64,000 bases of DNA, taken from assembly GCF_001577835.2 (NCBI RefSeq), contig NC_029529.1:8310157-8374156 (forward strand), in the 5' to 3' direction. Of this stretch, positions 14,101-23,600 are shown piece by piece. Below the pieces are notes generated by a model, which saw only the letters and a list, made by a program, of their open reading frames with translations, was not told the DNA's origin and searched no databases. The stretch comes from Coturnix japonica (Eukaryota > Chordata > Aves > Galliformes > Phasianidae). The position numbers and the translations under genes were made by a program. Position 1 is the first letter of the stretch. Every line of letters starts with the position of its first letter.

Positions 14101-15299
14101 TAGTAACCTGCAGAACAGGCATTTAGTGTTAGAGAAAGGATGGGGTGGTTTTACTTAAAAACATTTGTCTTAGAGATTTTCCTTATTTTACTAGGACACA
14201 AAGGAGAACAGAAAAAAAGGATTTGATTATTTGCTGAGAGCAGCAGAAGCTGGAGACCGACCTTCCATGATTCTGGTAGCAAGAGCATACGATACAGGTG
14301 TCAATCTAGGTTCAGACAGGTACTGTGCATGACTGAGTAATCTAACTTCTAGTTAGTGTATTTGAATATTATAATTGCTGCACATCTTCTGTTCGCATGA
14401 AGAGCTATTAAGCCATAAGACCAAAAGCATATAACTGGTAATGAAAGCTCACTGAGGAGCTCATCGAGATAACTTCTCCATAAAGTGACCCCAGCCTCAC
14501 CTGGTATAGTGACCTGGTGCTACAATGCAGAGTTAGTGAGCCTCTGTGAAAACATTTGTGTTTTTGAAGGCCATCAAAGCTCTGAAAGTCTAGTGCAAAA
14601 TTGAATTCTGAATCTACAGTGCAAGGAATATTTGTTTCCTAAGGTAACAACCTTGTAAATGTTTTTTAACATCAGAGCACAGGATTGGAAGGAGGCTCTG
14701 TACTGGTACAACGCTGCCCTGAACATGACTGACTATGATGAGGGAGGTGAATATGATGGCACTCAGGATGAGCCCCGGTATCTGCTCCTGGCCAGGGAAG
14801 CAGAGATGCTAATGACAGGAGGGTTCCACCTGGACAAGGACCCACAGAGATCAGGTGAGTCCACGTTTTTTTATATATACATTGTTCAGCTGCTATAAAG
14901 CATTCAGAGGCTCGGTAATCTCAAGCTGTAATGACAGTGAGTGATGTAAGGCTGAAAATTCTGGGGGGGAGGGAAGGGAAAAGATTTCCCTGATGACAGG
15001 GGTAGTGGGTGGTGCCTGCTCCAGTCTTGTGGCACACCAAGAAGCTGGCGTTATCCTTCACTCCCTGTGAGGCCACTGAACTGCAGGTTGCTGCTTGTAT
15101 TTTAAGTTAAGTTAAGTTATTTTTGTCCTTTATGATAAAGAGAAATGCCTTTATCTTGTCAGTGTGACTGATACTGTTTCTTGCCTTAGGTGATCTCTAC
15201 ACAGAAGCAGCAGAAGCAGCAATGGAAGCAATGAAGGGCAGACTGGCAAATCAGTACTACCAGAAAGCAGAAGAGGCCTGGGCGATGATGGAAGAATGA
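2067..15299 (+). CDS. EEF2K: Eukaryotic elongation factor 2 kinase, 3' part (16 coding exons)
   Basis: Calmodulin-dependent alpha-kinase that phosphorylates eEF2 and slows translation elongation in the cytosol. Coding exons: 2067-2167, 3327-3387, 3996-4033, 6178-6349, 7684-7833, 9473-9605, 10226-10353, 11047-11248, 11488-11555, 12280-12357, 12480-12542, 13108-13242, 13623-13811, 14195-14319, 14676-14854, 15190-15299. All are flanked by AG/GT and join in frame to 643 residues plus a stop; the human protein is about 725, so roughly the first 75-80 residues lie before the window. Order of parts: calmodulin-binding helix, alpha-kinase domain, phospho-regulated linker with a DSGYPS degron, then SEL1/TPR-like helical repeats ending in a conserved C-terminus that docks eEF2. 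The match to the human protein from memory is close throughout, so the identity is secure. Individual junctions were placed by eye. Confidence 0.97.
5826..5886 (+). repeat. (ATTT/ATTG)n microsatellite
   Basis: A tetranucleotide tract of mixed TTTA and TTGA units inside the EEF2K intron between 4033 and 6178. It is simple sequence with no evident function. Confidence 0.85.
6178..6349 (+). CDS. EEF2K: EEF2K exon: ATP-binding lysine of the alpha-kinase domain
   Basis: This exon encodes [12 protein letters not shown], then VAKRYIE, then [19 protein letters not shown]. The lysine in VAKRYIE is the invariant ATP-contacting residue of alpha-kinases. The exon starts one base into the codon split from the 38-nt exon at 3996-4033 and ends in phase 0 after PPKQ. 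Confidence 0.95.
9473..9605 (+). CDS. EEF2K: EEF2K exon: catalytic aspartate and glycine-rich loop
   Basis: It encodes [20 protein letters not shown], the catalytic region, followed by [20 protein letters not shown]. The [12 protein letters not shown] segment holds the alpha-kinase metal and catalytic aspartates, and GDGNLG is the glycine-rich loop, whose last glycine codon is split with the next exon. The preceding exon 7684-7833 supplies [17 protein letters not shown]. Confidence 0.95.
10226..10353 (+). CDS. EEF2K: EEF2K exon: zinc-binding end of the kinase domain
   Basis: It encodes [20 protein letters not shown]. The H-x-C-x3-C pattern (HSCNKIC) supplies zinc ligands that hold the alpha-kinase C-lobe together. 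The following [16 protein letters not shown] leads out of the kinase domain into the regulatory linker. Confidence 0.93.
12280..12357 (+). CDS. EEF2K: EEF2K exon: DSGYPS phosphodegron
   Basis: This 26-codon exon carries [10 protein letters not shown], the DSGxxS motif known in mammalian eEF2K as the SCF-betaTrCP phosphodegron. Its conservation here suggests that stimulus-dependent turnover of the kinase is retained. The surrounding linker exons (11047-11248, 11488-11555, 12480-12542) are Ser/Asp/Glu-rich and look disordered. Confidence 0.93.
13623..13811 (+). CDS. EEF2K: EEF2K exon: start of the SEL1/TPR-like repeat domain
   Basis: It encodes [20 protein letters not shown] and then [20 protein letters not shown], the helical-repeat pattern that opens the C-terminal SEL1-like domain. 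The domain continues through [20 protein letters not shown] (14195-14319) and [20 protein letters not shown] (14676-14854). Confidence 0.94.
15190..15299 (+). CDS. EEF2K: EEF2K last coding exon, eEF2-docking C-terminus
   Basis: It encodes [20 protein letters not shown] and [16 protein letters not shown], then the TGA at 15297-15299. The extreme C-terminus is nearly invariant in vertebrates and is needed to recruit eEF2. Confidence 0.96.
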
Positions 15300-15720
15300 C
15301 ATTTCAATGAAGCAGTTCTTGTATATAAACTTTTTTTAAAGAATTACTACGTTTGCAGCTAAAAAGATATATTTTTGTGGCGTTAGCGGTTTTTTGTACT
15401 TTTAGTTTTCTAACTTCTTTTGAAGATGAAAATACAAATGCAGCTGGGATGTAGGTCACTATAGTGTATTTCTGTCAAGTGTTTTCAAGCTGTAGTACAG
15501 ACACTCTTGACCTTTTATATAGACATATATTTTAACTCTTAGAACAGATGAGGCTGATTTTTTTTTTTATGTTTATTTTTCACTTTTTTTTGGATGAAGA
15601 GCGAACCCAATGACTGCTTGGGTTTCACATGTTCTGCTTTATATGCAGCAGCTGATCAGTGTGTTTACATTTTTCTTCTCCCCCCACACACAGAATAAAT
15701 AAACTTCCCTACATTCACAG
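15300..15720 (+). other. EEF2K: EEF2K 3' UTR and polyadenylation signal
   Basis: AT-rich sequence following the TGA. Overlapping AATAAA hexamers lie at 15694-15703, with a GT-rich stretch shortly after (about 15730-15745), which fits cleavage near 15720. Another AATAAA at 17275-17280 could serve a longer isoform. Confidence 0.7.
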
Positions 15721-18374
15721 CATTTCTTCATTGTTGGCGTATCTCACCAAACTTGCATGTGAATGTAAATGTGCAATATAAGCATGTGAAGCATGCAGCT
15801 CCTCTTTTTAACAAGTCCCATTCTTTCAGTGGGCACTGGCTTATTTTCAGATTAATTCTAGATAGAATCCTTGGAGTTTGGAGAGGTGGAGGAAAAAAGA
15901 TTTCAGAATAACAGTGAGGTTATTCAGGGCGGAATGTTGTTGCCAGCATTGCATATTTTACTATCAGAAGAACACCAATGATCCTAAGGAGGTGAGGCAT
16001 CCAGCTACCGCTCTCATTTTCACACTTTGTACAATATAACAACCTCACTGTGTAGGATTCTGCTGATCTCATGTAGTACTTACCCAGTGATTTCCAGTCT
16101 GTACTGTATTTTACAGAGACATCTCAGTTCTTGGCAAAGCAAGGACATCTCGCTGAAAATGAGAATACACTTTCCAGCATTTCCAGAGGGATATTTGTAA
16201 AACGTAGGCAATGTTGATTTACCTATGGCTATGTATGGAAAATAATTTATCTGGTTTAAATGGCTTTGTGTGTTTTATCTGCTCTCTTATGGTTCACATA
16301 GTAACTTCACATGATGCTTTGATAGATTTGAGCTGAATGATGAAGGATAGATGCACATATATATGTAAATTTCCAGATTATGTTGGGTAATTTATTAAAT
16401 ACTACCATACGGTACAGAGCTTATTTTCCATGGTATTAACACCAGGGAGTTTTCATCTGAATTTAACATCATCTCCTGTAGTTTACAATTGAGCTTTCTA
16501 AAAGGTTCTTCAGAAGAGACTGAGAATGGTTTAATGGTATTAATTGTCAGTTACAGAAAATTGCTGATAAGGAGGAAACACTATAATCCCCAAACACTTG
16601 AATTCCTGTATCTTGTCTGCATAATCTTAAGCCATACATGGCGGTGGCCTTTTTGCTCTCCATATTGTTTAATTATTACTTGGTGATGAAAGGCAAATGT
16701 ACCATTCACCTCTGAAGGTGGTTGAACAGTGAGTGTTTTGTGCTGAACTTACAGTGTAGGCATTCTAATGAATGGAGATAAAAGGTTTTGTTTTCCCTGT
16801 AAGGTGTTGGTGCCAAGAGTTTGAGGTTTTCCTTGAGAAGGAAGCAAACGTGCAACAACCCCACCAGCCATGTAGGGAGGAGAGGAGATTGAATGCAACC
16901 GTCCAAAATGTGTAAGTAAAGGAGTAGAGTGTAATTACTGACACTTCTTGATGTAGATTCATTTGCTACATTCAGTAATTACTGACAGCTCTCCATAGAT
17001 CTGATATGTCAATGTCCATCCACATAGCTCAGTGAAAAAAATACCATGATCAGTAATTTGTTTGCCAATACTTTTTAATGCTGTAGACTACCCTGAGCCC
17101 TCGGGTGGTATCCTGTTAGTGAGCTGTACAGTGAGGAGGGCTGAGAGCAGTTTGAAAATCATTTACAGAAATATGCACAATTTGTTTTGTGATGTTCGTT
17201 TGAAGATAAAGAGAACTGCATTGCCAGGCTGTTGGAATGATGCTCTGTGCTGTGTTTTTAATCTATTCACAATGAATAAAGAAAAATCTGTATTTTTAAA
17301 AAATGTGAGAATAAGTCTTGAGGTTTGGCCTGGTGACACTTATCCGGGTGCTTTGTTCCTGAGTGTCAGTGGGAGCACGGCTGGGGTGAGGACATGATGG
17401 AACCCCTTCTTAGTGCAGCAGACATGCAAACACCCATCCTGTGTCACTCCCTGCCCCCTCCCATCATCTGCTTGGTAATAGTGCTGGGTAACTGGAGCAG
17501 GTGGTGGAAAGCACAACAGTTAGAGCTCGTTAGAGCTCATGGAGGCAGCCAGCACACTACAGGAATAGTCTGTTACCCTGCTGTGCTCCGTGGGACTGAC
17601 ATGGACCTCACAATTCTCCATGCAGACCTGCATTCTGTTCTGGGAGCAGCGTGACAGCCAAGACACACGTAGTGTGGGTGAGCTGAGTGTGGGTGAGCTT
17701 AATGTAGGTGACCTGAGTGTAGGTGAGCTTAGTGTTGGTGAGCTGAGTCGGGAGGTCTCACCTGTGCTGTAAAAGGGAGGATTCGGCTCCATCCCTGGCA
17801 TCATTGCAGCACTGAGTCGGGCTGGTTGTAGTAAGCACAGATCCACCCTTGGGGCCCAGAGCCCCGTGGGGCCAGGCCTTTGGGTATCGTTAATAACCTT
17901 GTCCAACTCCTGCCTCAGTGTAACGCAAAGCGATGTAACCAGGCAGATAGCTTGAGTTTGACAGAAAGCTCCCTTTAATTTGGACAAAGCCCCGTGTCAT
18001 CGCCGTACAGGGGTGGCGCAGATCTCAAAGATCTCACACGCAGCTCCGTGTCTGCGTCCTGCACAGGGACATTGGGGCCGTGCTGAGCAACTTCCAGTCT
18101 CCACACACTGCTGCAAGGAAACGGGCAGCAGAGCCCAGTTAACTTAAAGTTCCTGTGTCATGAGACATGCAGAAAGTTCCAGCAGTCTGTTTGCTGACTC
18201 CTCAAATTAACGGAGCTCTGGTTTTGCAGCACAGAACTGAATCGCGCCCCACGCTGCGCCGGACGCTCAGCCCCCTTCCCATCGCGCACACGTGGCAGCG
18301 CTCGGTGCCGTCTCGGCCGCAGCTGCGTTCGGTGCCGCAGTGAAAGGCAGCGCCGGAAGAAGCCGGAGCACGGC
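15721..18374. other. Intergenic interval between EEF2K and the tRNA-Leu gene
   Basis: No conserved coding sequence was recognised. The first half is AT-rich and may hold distal EEF2K 3' UTR, given the AATAAA at 17275-17280. The second half becomes GC-richer toward the CpG island. The minisatellite at 17672-17746 is the only structured feature seen. Confidence 0.6.
17672..17746 (+). repeat. 15-bp minisatellite, five copies
   Basis: Five tandem 15-bp units of the form GTGTGGGTGAGCTGA, differing at a few positions, run without gaps and end in gtcggg. They lie about 630 bp upstream of the tRNA-Leu gene. Reading frames through the tract give low-complexity peptides on both strands and are not treated as genes. 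Confidence 0.85.
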
Positions 18375-18457
18375 GGTAGCGTGGCCGAGCGGTCTAAGGC
18401 GCTGCGTTCAGGTCGCAGTCTCCCCTGGAGGCGTGGGTTCGAATCCCACCGCTGCCA
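18375..18457 (+). tRNA. tRNA-Leu(CAG)
   Basis: A complete, intronless class II tRNA gene. The acceptor stem GGTAGCG (18375-18381) pairs with CGCTGCC (18450-18456), with one G-T wobble, and A18457 is the discriminator. The A box is TGGCCGAGCGG. The anticodon stem CTGCG/CGCAG closes the loop TTCAGGT with anticodon CAG at 18409-18411. A long variable arm follows, as leucine tRNAs have, and the T arm is GTGGGTTCGAATCCCAC with an intact B box. The body matches vertebrate tRNA-Leu-CAG from memory. All Pol III promoter and folding elements are present, so it looks functional. It is on the same strand as POLR3E and just upstream of it. Confidence 0.96.
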
Positions 18458-18465
18458 GCGGTTCA

Positions 18466-18471
18466 TTTTTT
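18466..18471 (+). terminator. RNA polymerase III terminator of tRNA-Leu
   Basis: A run of six T on the coding strand starts 9 nt past the tRNA 3' end. This is the standard oligo-T stop signal for Pol III and is long enough to be efficient. Confidence 0.85.
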
Positions 18472-18488
18472 GTCTCCTCTGTTTCCTG

Positions 18489-18506
18489 CAGCGCCCCCTG
18501 GCGGCC
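18489..18506 (-). promoter_or_regulatory. CTCF-like motif between the tRNA gene and the POLR3E promoter
   Basis: On the minus strand, GCCGCCAGGGGGCGC (18491-18505) is a close match to the core CTCF consensus. It sits 18 bp after the Pol III terminator and just before the POLR3E start region. It could act as a boundary between Pol III and Pol II units; binding is not shown. Confidence 0.55.
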
Positions 18507-18525
18507 GCGCCGCGCTGCTCCGGCA

Positions 18526-18540
18526 GAGCATTGTGGGTAG
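18526..18540 (-). promoter_or_regulatory. ZNF143/STAF-like site
   Basis: The minus strand reads TACCCACAATGC (18528-18539), matching the left part of the STAF/ZNF143 consensus. This factor serves both Pol II promoters and Pol III snRNA-type promoters. The right half of the consensus is only partly matched. Confidence 0.5.
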
Positions 18541-18557
18541 GAGGAGGGCCGGGGCCC

Positions 18558-18563
18558 CACGTG
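18558..18563. promoter_or_regulatory. CACGTG E-box in the POLR3E promoter or first exon
   Basis: A perfect palindromic CACGTG, the site for MYC/MAX and USF. MYC is a known activator of Pol III output, so a role is plausible, but a 6-bp match alone is weak evidence. Confidence 0.4.
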
Positions 18564-18583
18564 CCGGCCGCAGTGACACCAAC

Positions 18584-18598
18584 ATGGCCGCCGCCTGA
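18584..18598 (+). promoter_or_regulatory. Minimal upstream ORF (ATG GCC GCC GCC TGA) over a YY1-like site
   Basis: An ATG in strong Kozak context (A at -3, G at +4) is followed by three alanine codons and TGA. If transcription starts upstream of 18584, this would be a translated uORF in the POLR3E leader. The same bases form a YY1-like AACATGGCCGCC, which often marks the start site in TATA-less promoters, so either reading is possible. Confidence 0.45.
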
Positions 18599-20100
18599 AG
18601 CCGCCCGCCGCGCCGCGCACCGACACCGGGGACCGGCGGCCCGGCCGCCCGCGCGGCGCCTCCGCCAGGTGAGCGGGTGCGGGGCTGCGCGTGCTGCTGC
18701 GGGGCCGCGCGGGAGCGGGAGCGGCGGGGGGTGGAGGGGGTGCGGCCTGTACTGCGGGCTCTATTCGCACCGTGGGGCGGTGGGAGCGGGCGCGGGGCGC
18801 TGACAGGAGCCACCGGGCCGGGCCCTGAGGGGATGGACGGGGCTCCGGCCCCGCGGCTCCTCTCGGCTCCTCTCAGTGTCGGGCCGGGTCTGCGGGCTGC
18901 GCTGCCCCTGTGCACGGCTGTGCTCCGTGTGCCCACACGCCATTCGGGGCTGAACCTGAGAGGAAAAACGTTCGGTTCCCCCGTGGCAGTTCTAGACTTT
19001 CCTGGTCAGAGCATTTTTTCTCATGTTTGGTTCTGAATTGATGGTGGGAGGGTGGTTATGGCAGCCCAGCCTTGGTCACGCTGAGGAGATCTGTATCTTC
19101 TGTGCTCAGAGGCTCAATGACTCACACTAATAACTTGCACTGGTGCTGAGATGCACAGGAAAGTCCTTCTGTAAAGGGAGCAATCTTGGCAAGAGGAAAC
19201 GTGAAACAAATGCTCTGGTGGCCATGATTGAAACCTCCTTGAGCTTCACTCCACTCTGTTATTCCTGTGGGGTTCCTTCCTGTATCTACGTGCAAACTGC
19301 AGATGCAGAATTAATTGTGTCTGCGTGTCTTCAGTGGAAGCTTCGCTCTGATCAGAGGATTCTGCACACGAATGTTGTACGTTGTTCTGGGACACGCTGC
19401 TTCCTGGTGTAGGTCTGTTCTGGTCCTCCCATGAAAGCACCTGCAGTCATTCCTTACCAATAAGTGGTTAAGAAAAGTTGTAATTGTGATCTGATGTTTT
19501 CTGTAAGTAATGAGCTGGATTCCCAAGGAGGAACCAGGTCCTTCAGGTTGAGTTTCTCTTTCTCATCTTGGCCCAGGAAATCTGAAATTCTGTTTGGAAA
19601 AGTGATATAATATTGTCAGGAGGGAAGGAGCAGCTGAGCACACACCTGGCTGTCAGGCAGGAGCAGGTTCCCCATCCCCACACAGGGCCAGGACAGAGGG
19701 CTCAGACCTGCAGCTCCCACCTCCAGGGCTGCCATGTGCTCCCGGTGCTGGCTCTGTTCTGAATGAAGGCTCCATTTTGTGCCGAGCTGTCTGTGTGCTG
19801 CACTGTGCTGAGCACATGGGATGTGCAGCACTGAGCTGGAGCTGACACATCTCACTGCTTGTGGCCATGGATGTGCTTCTGGGAGCTGCAAAGTGCCCGG
19901 TGCTCATTGAGCTTCAGTGCCACATCTCTTGGATAACTGTGGATGTTAGTGCGATGATCTGAGAAAACCATGTGTGTGTTGAAATATATTGGGATGGGTA
20001 AGTGGTGAATTGTGTACTTGAAAATAATCAGCACAGCTGGGGATGTAGAGTGGATGCTTCTGTCTCTCTTCTGTCACTGGCTGCCCCTTCTTCTTTCTAG

Positions 20101-20116
20101 GAAGCCCAGCAAAGAG
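20101..20116 (+). other. Candidate 16-nt POLR3E 5' UTR microexon
   Basis: A strong acceptor (cccttcttctttctag, ending 20100) is separated by only 16 nt from a strong donor, GTGAGTGTG, at 20117. The 16 nt hold no ATG and would be purely leader sequence between exon 1 and the ATG-bearing exon. No other exon-like sequence was seen in the 1.9-kb first intron (18669-20612). Confidence 0.35.
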
Positions 20117-20612
20117 GTGAGTGTGTGTCAGTGGTGAGAGTAAGATCTATTGGAGCAGGAGGGAGAGCTGGTGAGCAGCACGGCACCATCCTTAGTGACG
20201 GTGACAAGTGCTGTGGCTATTTCAGAGCCTGGGCATGTTGGCTGCAAAACCAGCTGCTGCCAGGGTGCACTAGTCACACAGGATATAAAGGGTATTGCTG
20301 CACACAAGTACTGAAGGCCTGTCCTTCCCTCTGCAGAGCTCTGGTTTAGTGCTCTCTCTTATGCTGGCTTTCATCAAAGTTTCAGGAGCTTAATTACTTT
20401 CGAGACTCTTGTTTGTGTTTGGAGTTGGTGGCAGTTGGTAGAGGTGGTGAGGTGTGAGGGGCCGCGTTGTGCCAACATGAACACTCCTTCACAACACACA
20501 CAGCAGCTCAGCACTGAAAAGAAAGTGGTGTGTGCTTGAACAAACAGTCTAGGCTCTGTGTGGTACGTGGCACAGATGTAGTGACTCATATGACATATCT
20601 GTTTTCTTTCAG

Positions 20613-20693
20613 ATTGTGCCAAGGAATAAGCCAAGGAAAAGCTTTTTGTATCCTAGCATGGCAAATGAAGAAGATGATCCAATTATACAAGAG
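20613..20693 (+). CDS. POLR3E: POLR3E exon with the initiator ATG
   Basis: The acceptor is ttctttcag ending 20612. There are 45 nt of leader without any ATG, then ATG at 20658 (A at -3, G at +4) and [12 protein letters not shown] up to the donor GTAAAC at 20694. Confidence 0.93.
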
Positions 20694-23600
20694 GTAAACG
20701 TGCTTTGTGGCTGCAGTGGTTCTGCGTGTGGCTTTTTTTGTGTTATTCAACTTCTGTTCTATTGCTCTAATTACAATTTTGATGAATTCATATCTGTTAT
20801 AAATGAAGCTGAAACAGTTTTATACCTTCTGCTAAAAACAAGCAGTTGTAGTGCAATTGTGGGCTTCCTTAAGGATCTTTTCCACCCCAAACAGTACCCA
20901 GTGTTTCATTCACTTTGTGTATGAACTCATGCACCAGAGATATGAGCGAGGACAAGCTTGTGACAAGCGGGGTTTGACAGAAGTGTCTCGAAAGGTACCT
21001 AAAATGGAAACGTCTGTGTGTGATCTTCATGACACATCTGTGGATTTTAGGTGTTGGTGGCAAAGTGCTTGTATTAAAATGAGATTTGGCACGTGGGTGT
21101 GTTTTGTCTAGCTTAGAAAGTTATCATGGCAAAACACCAGCAAGGAAGTTAACTTTCAGTCATGCTGCTGATGAGAACATCCTCTTCTTTCTCAGATTGT
21201 GATGATAGATTCACTTCAGCCCCACAGACAAACAAATTTCTTGTTTCATTTCAGAGACAAAAATATGCAGCGCTGTCTCCTGCCTCATCATAGTTGTGTT
21301 GTTTTTTTTTCTCTAAGAATCCAGCTGCTACATTACAAGTCAAAATCAGCAGAAATTCGACTTTTATCAAGTCATGAGTGAGATTTATATACAGTTCATA
21401 ATTAGGAGCAATTCTTCACAGTATTTGAGCTCTAGGGATTGTACTTATGCCTGAGGCTCCATCCATCATAGCTGTTATCTGATGCAGGTTGTTTGTGTTG
21501 CCTTTCAGATTGATGTATTCCTGGCCAGAAGTCTGCTGGAGAAGTTGTATCTGTTTCAGGTATTTCAGTTAGCTTTTATTTAGTGAAAATTTGTTTAAAA
21601 TAAATTAATGGAAAGAGCAATAGCTTTATTTACCTCTTACAGGGAACAGGCAAAGCTGTATGGTCTCAGTTGAAACATTTAGTATTAAATTGTTTGTAAG
21701 AGAAGAGTGATTGTTTATGGCATTGGCTTAACATTAAATCATTGCCTATAAACCCTGAGGGAATTATTTTAGGAGATGGAGTTTATTTAGTCATGGAGTT
21801 AACGGGTTTTCATGGCTTTACATCCTTTTGCTGTTGGATTAATGTGTTGTACCATTTTCTTGTCTTATAGCACATAGTGATGTGTTGGAGGCAGGAAATG
21901 GAAAAGGGTGAAGTGACAGCAGCAGAGGTTGGAGGGGAAAGCTTTCTAGACCATACTTGGAGATCTGATGACTCACAAGATTACAAAAGTCATTCATTGA
22001 GATCTTGTAACCATCGGGAAAGTGCCTTTACATGTAAAGGGTCAGGCAGGGTTTAATAAATTTCTGTGAAATTCTTTTGCTTTTAAATTAAGAATTTCTA
22101 TGAAATTGATGTGTTTTGCAGTACCCAATTCGTCCAGCTTCCATGACATATGATGATGTTACACATTTATCAGCGAAGATAAAGCCAAAGCAGCAAAAGG
22201 TTGGTCATCATTTGAGTCCAGTCTGTGAAAGTTGTGTTACACTGTCTGGAATGTGCTTCAGGTCATTACACTGGGCTGCTAAGCTGTTCTAAGTGTGCAG
22301 CTTGTGGGACCAGATCTCTGTGCTTGGGGAACAGGGAGTCTGTCACTGTAAGACTGCAGGAGAGCTTAAAAGAAGAATGGTTTATTAAGAGAGGAATGAA
22401 TGTCACAATGGAAAAAAATATATAAAAACAGAATCATTCAGGAAACTCTGGCTACTGTTATTCAGTCTGTACAAGATTGATTTTAAAGACTTTCACAATA
22501 TTTAGAATTTTGTTGAGGTTTGAAGGCGTGCTTTGTCTTTTAGAGTCATTGTGTGTCTTGATTCTTCCTTTGCCTGGCTGTGAACCATCAGCTGTCCCGT
22601 TTGAGAATCAGTGGGGTGGTGAAAGTATAACCAAAGCCAGAATGATTTCACTTGACTACAGAAGAATTCCAAACCTGTAGCTGTGATTTTAAAATGCCTC
22701 ATGTTAAAAAAAAATGAAAAAAACCACTCACGGGTGTGTGATAGCAGGATTCTTTTCTGGGAAATAGTTGAGGAGAGTGCTTATGTGAATTTTGGAGTCA
22801 CAGCCTATGCTGTGTTAAGGATTTTTCTAATTAGAATTAGCAGATGTATAAATCTACCATCATAACCAGGGACTGGTCACTACTTCAGTTTACAAGTAAC
22901 ATGAAGGGGAATAAAAGTGAGGTGGTGGCTGTAATTTGTAAGTTTAATTGATTATACATCTGGAGTTCTGCCATCGTAATAATTTGCCTTTTCTTTCACA
23001 TTTTTTAGGTTGAACTGGAAATGGCCATTGATACTTTGAATCCAAACTACTGTCGCAGCAAAGGAGAACAGATTGCTCTCAATGTAGATGGCACTTGTAC
23101 AGATGAAACAAGTACCTATTCCTCGTAGGTGTCCTGTTTGCTTTCCTTTGTTTCTGCGGTGTGCAGATATGTGTATGTCCATTAGGCCCATGTCCATCCA
23201 CACATCTCTTAATAACTCCAGGAGTGAGGGCTCCACCTTTGTGCCTCTCTATGAAAAAGTTCTTCCCAGTATCCAATCTAAACCTCCCCAGCACAACTTG
23301 AGGCTGTTTCCTTGTGTCCTATCACTTGTCACCTGAGAAAAGAGACCAACACCTCCTCACTGCAGCCTCCTTTCAGGCAGTTATAGAGAACTGAGGTCTC
23401 TCCTGAGCCTTCCTTTCTCCAGACTAAACAACTCCAGTTCCCTCAGTCATTCCTCCTAATCTTGTTTTGTAGTCCCCAGCTTTATTGCTCTTTGCTGCAC
23501 ATGCTCAGTCAAGTCAATATCCTTCCTGTAATGGGGGCCCAAAACTGAATGCAGTGCTCAAGGTGTGGCCTTACCAGCGCTGCATGCAAAGGATCAATCA

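Larger units (their letters stand above)
18540..18668 (+). other. POLR3E: POLR3E noncoding exon 1 (start approximate)
   Basis: A CpG-rich stretch ending in CCGCCAG followed by the donor GTGAGC at 18669. No POLR3E coding sequence is present; the initiator ATG is in a later exon. The 5' end is not defined by sequence and is placed just after the ZNF143-like site. It contains a YY1-like AACATGGCCGCC and a five-codon upstream reading frame. Confidence 0.65.
18240..18960. promoter_or_regulatory. CpG island: tRNA-Leu and POLR3E promoter
   Basis: An abrupt rise in GC and CpG content against AT-rich flanks. It covers the tRNA-Leu gene, the POLR3E upstream region, its noncoding first exon and the start of intron 1. 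No TATA box was seen. The first exon ends at the donor at 18669, so Pol II initiation probably lies about 18520-18590. Confidence 0.8.

Noticed and set aside
17520-17987. 155-codon minus-strand frame through the minisatellite
   Set aside because: Its length comes from the 15-bp repeat keeping one frame open. The peptide is a simple repeat with no similarity that I recognise.
18158-18943. Open frames across the tRNA-Leu gene and POLR3E exon 1 region
   Set aside because: Part of each is a translation of the tRNA gene or of stop-poor CpG-island DNA; none resembles a protein.
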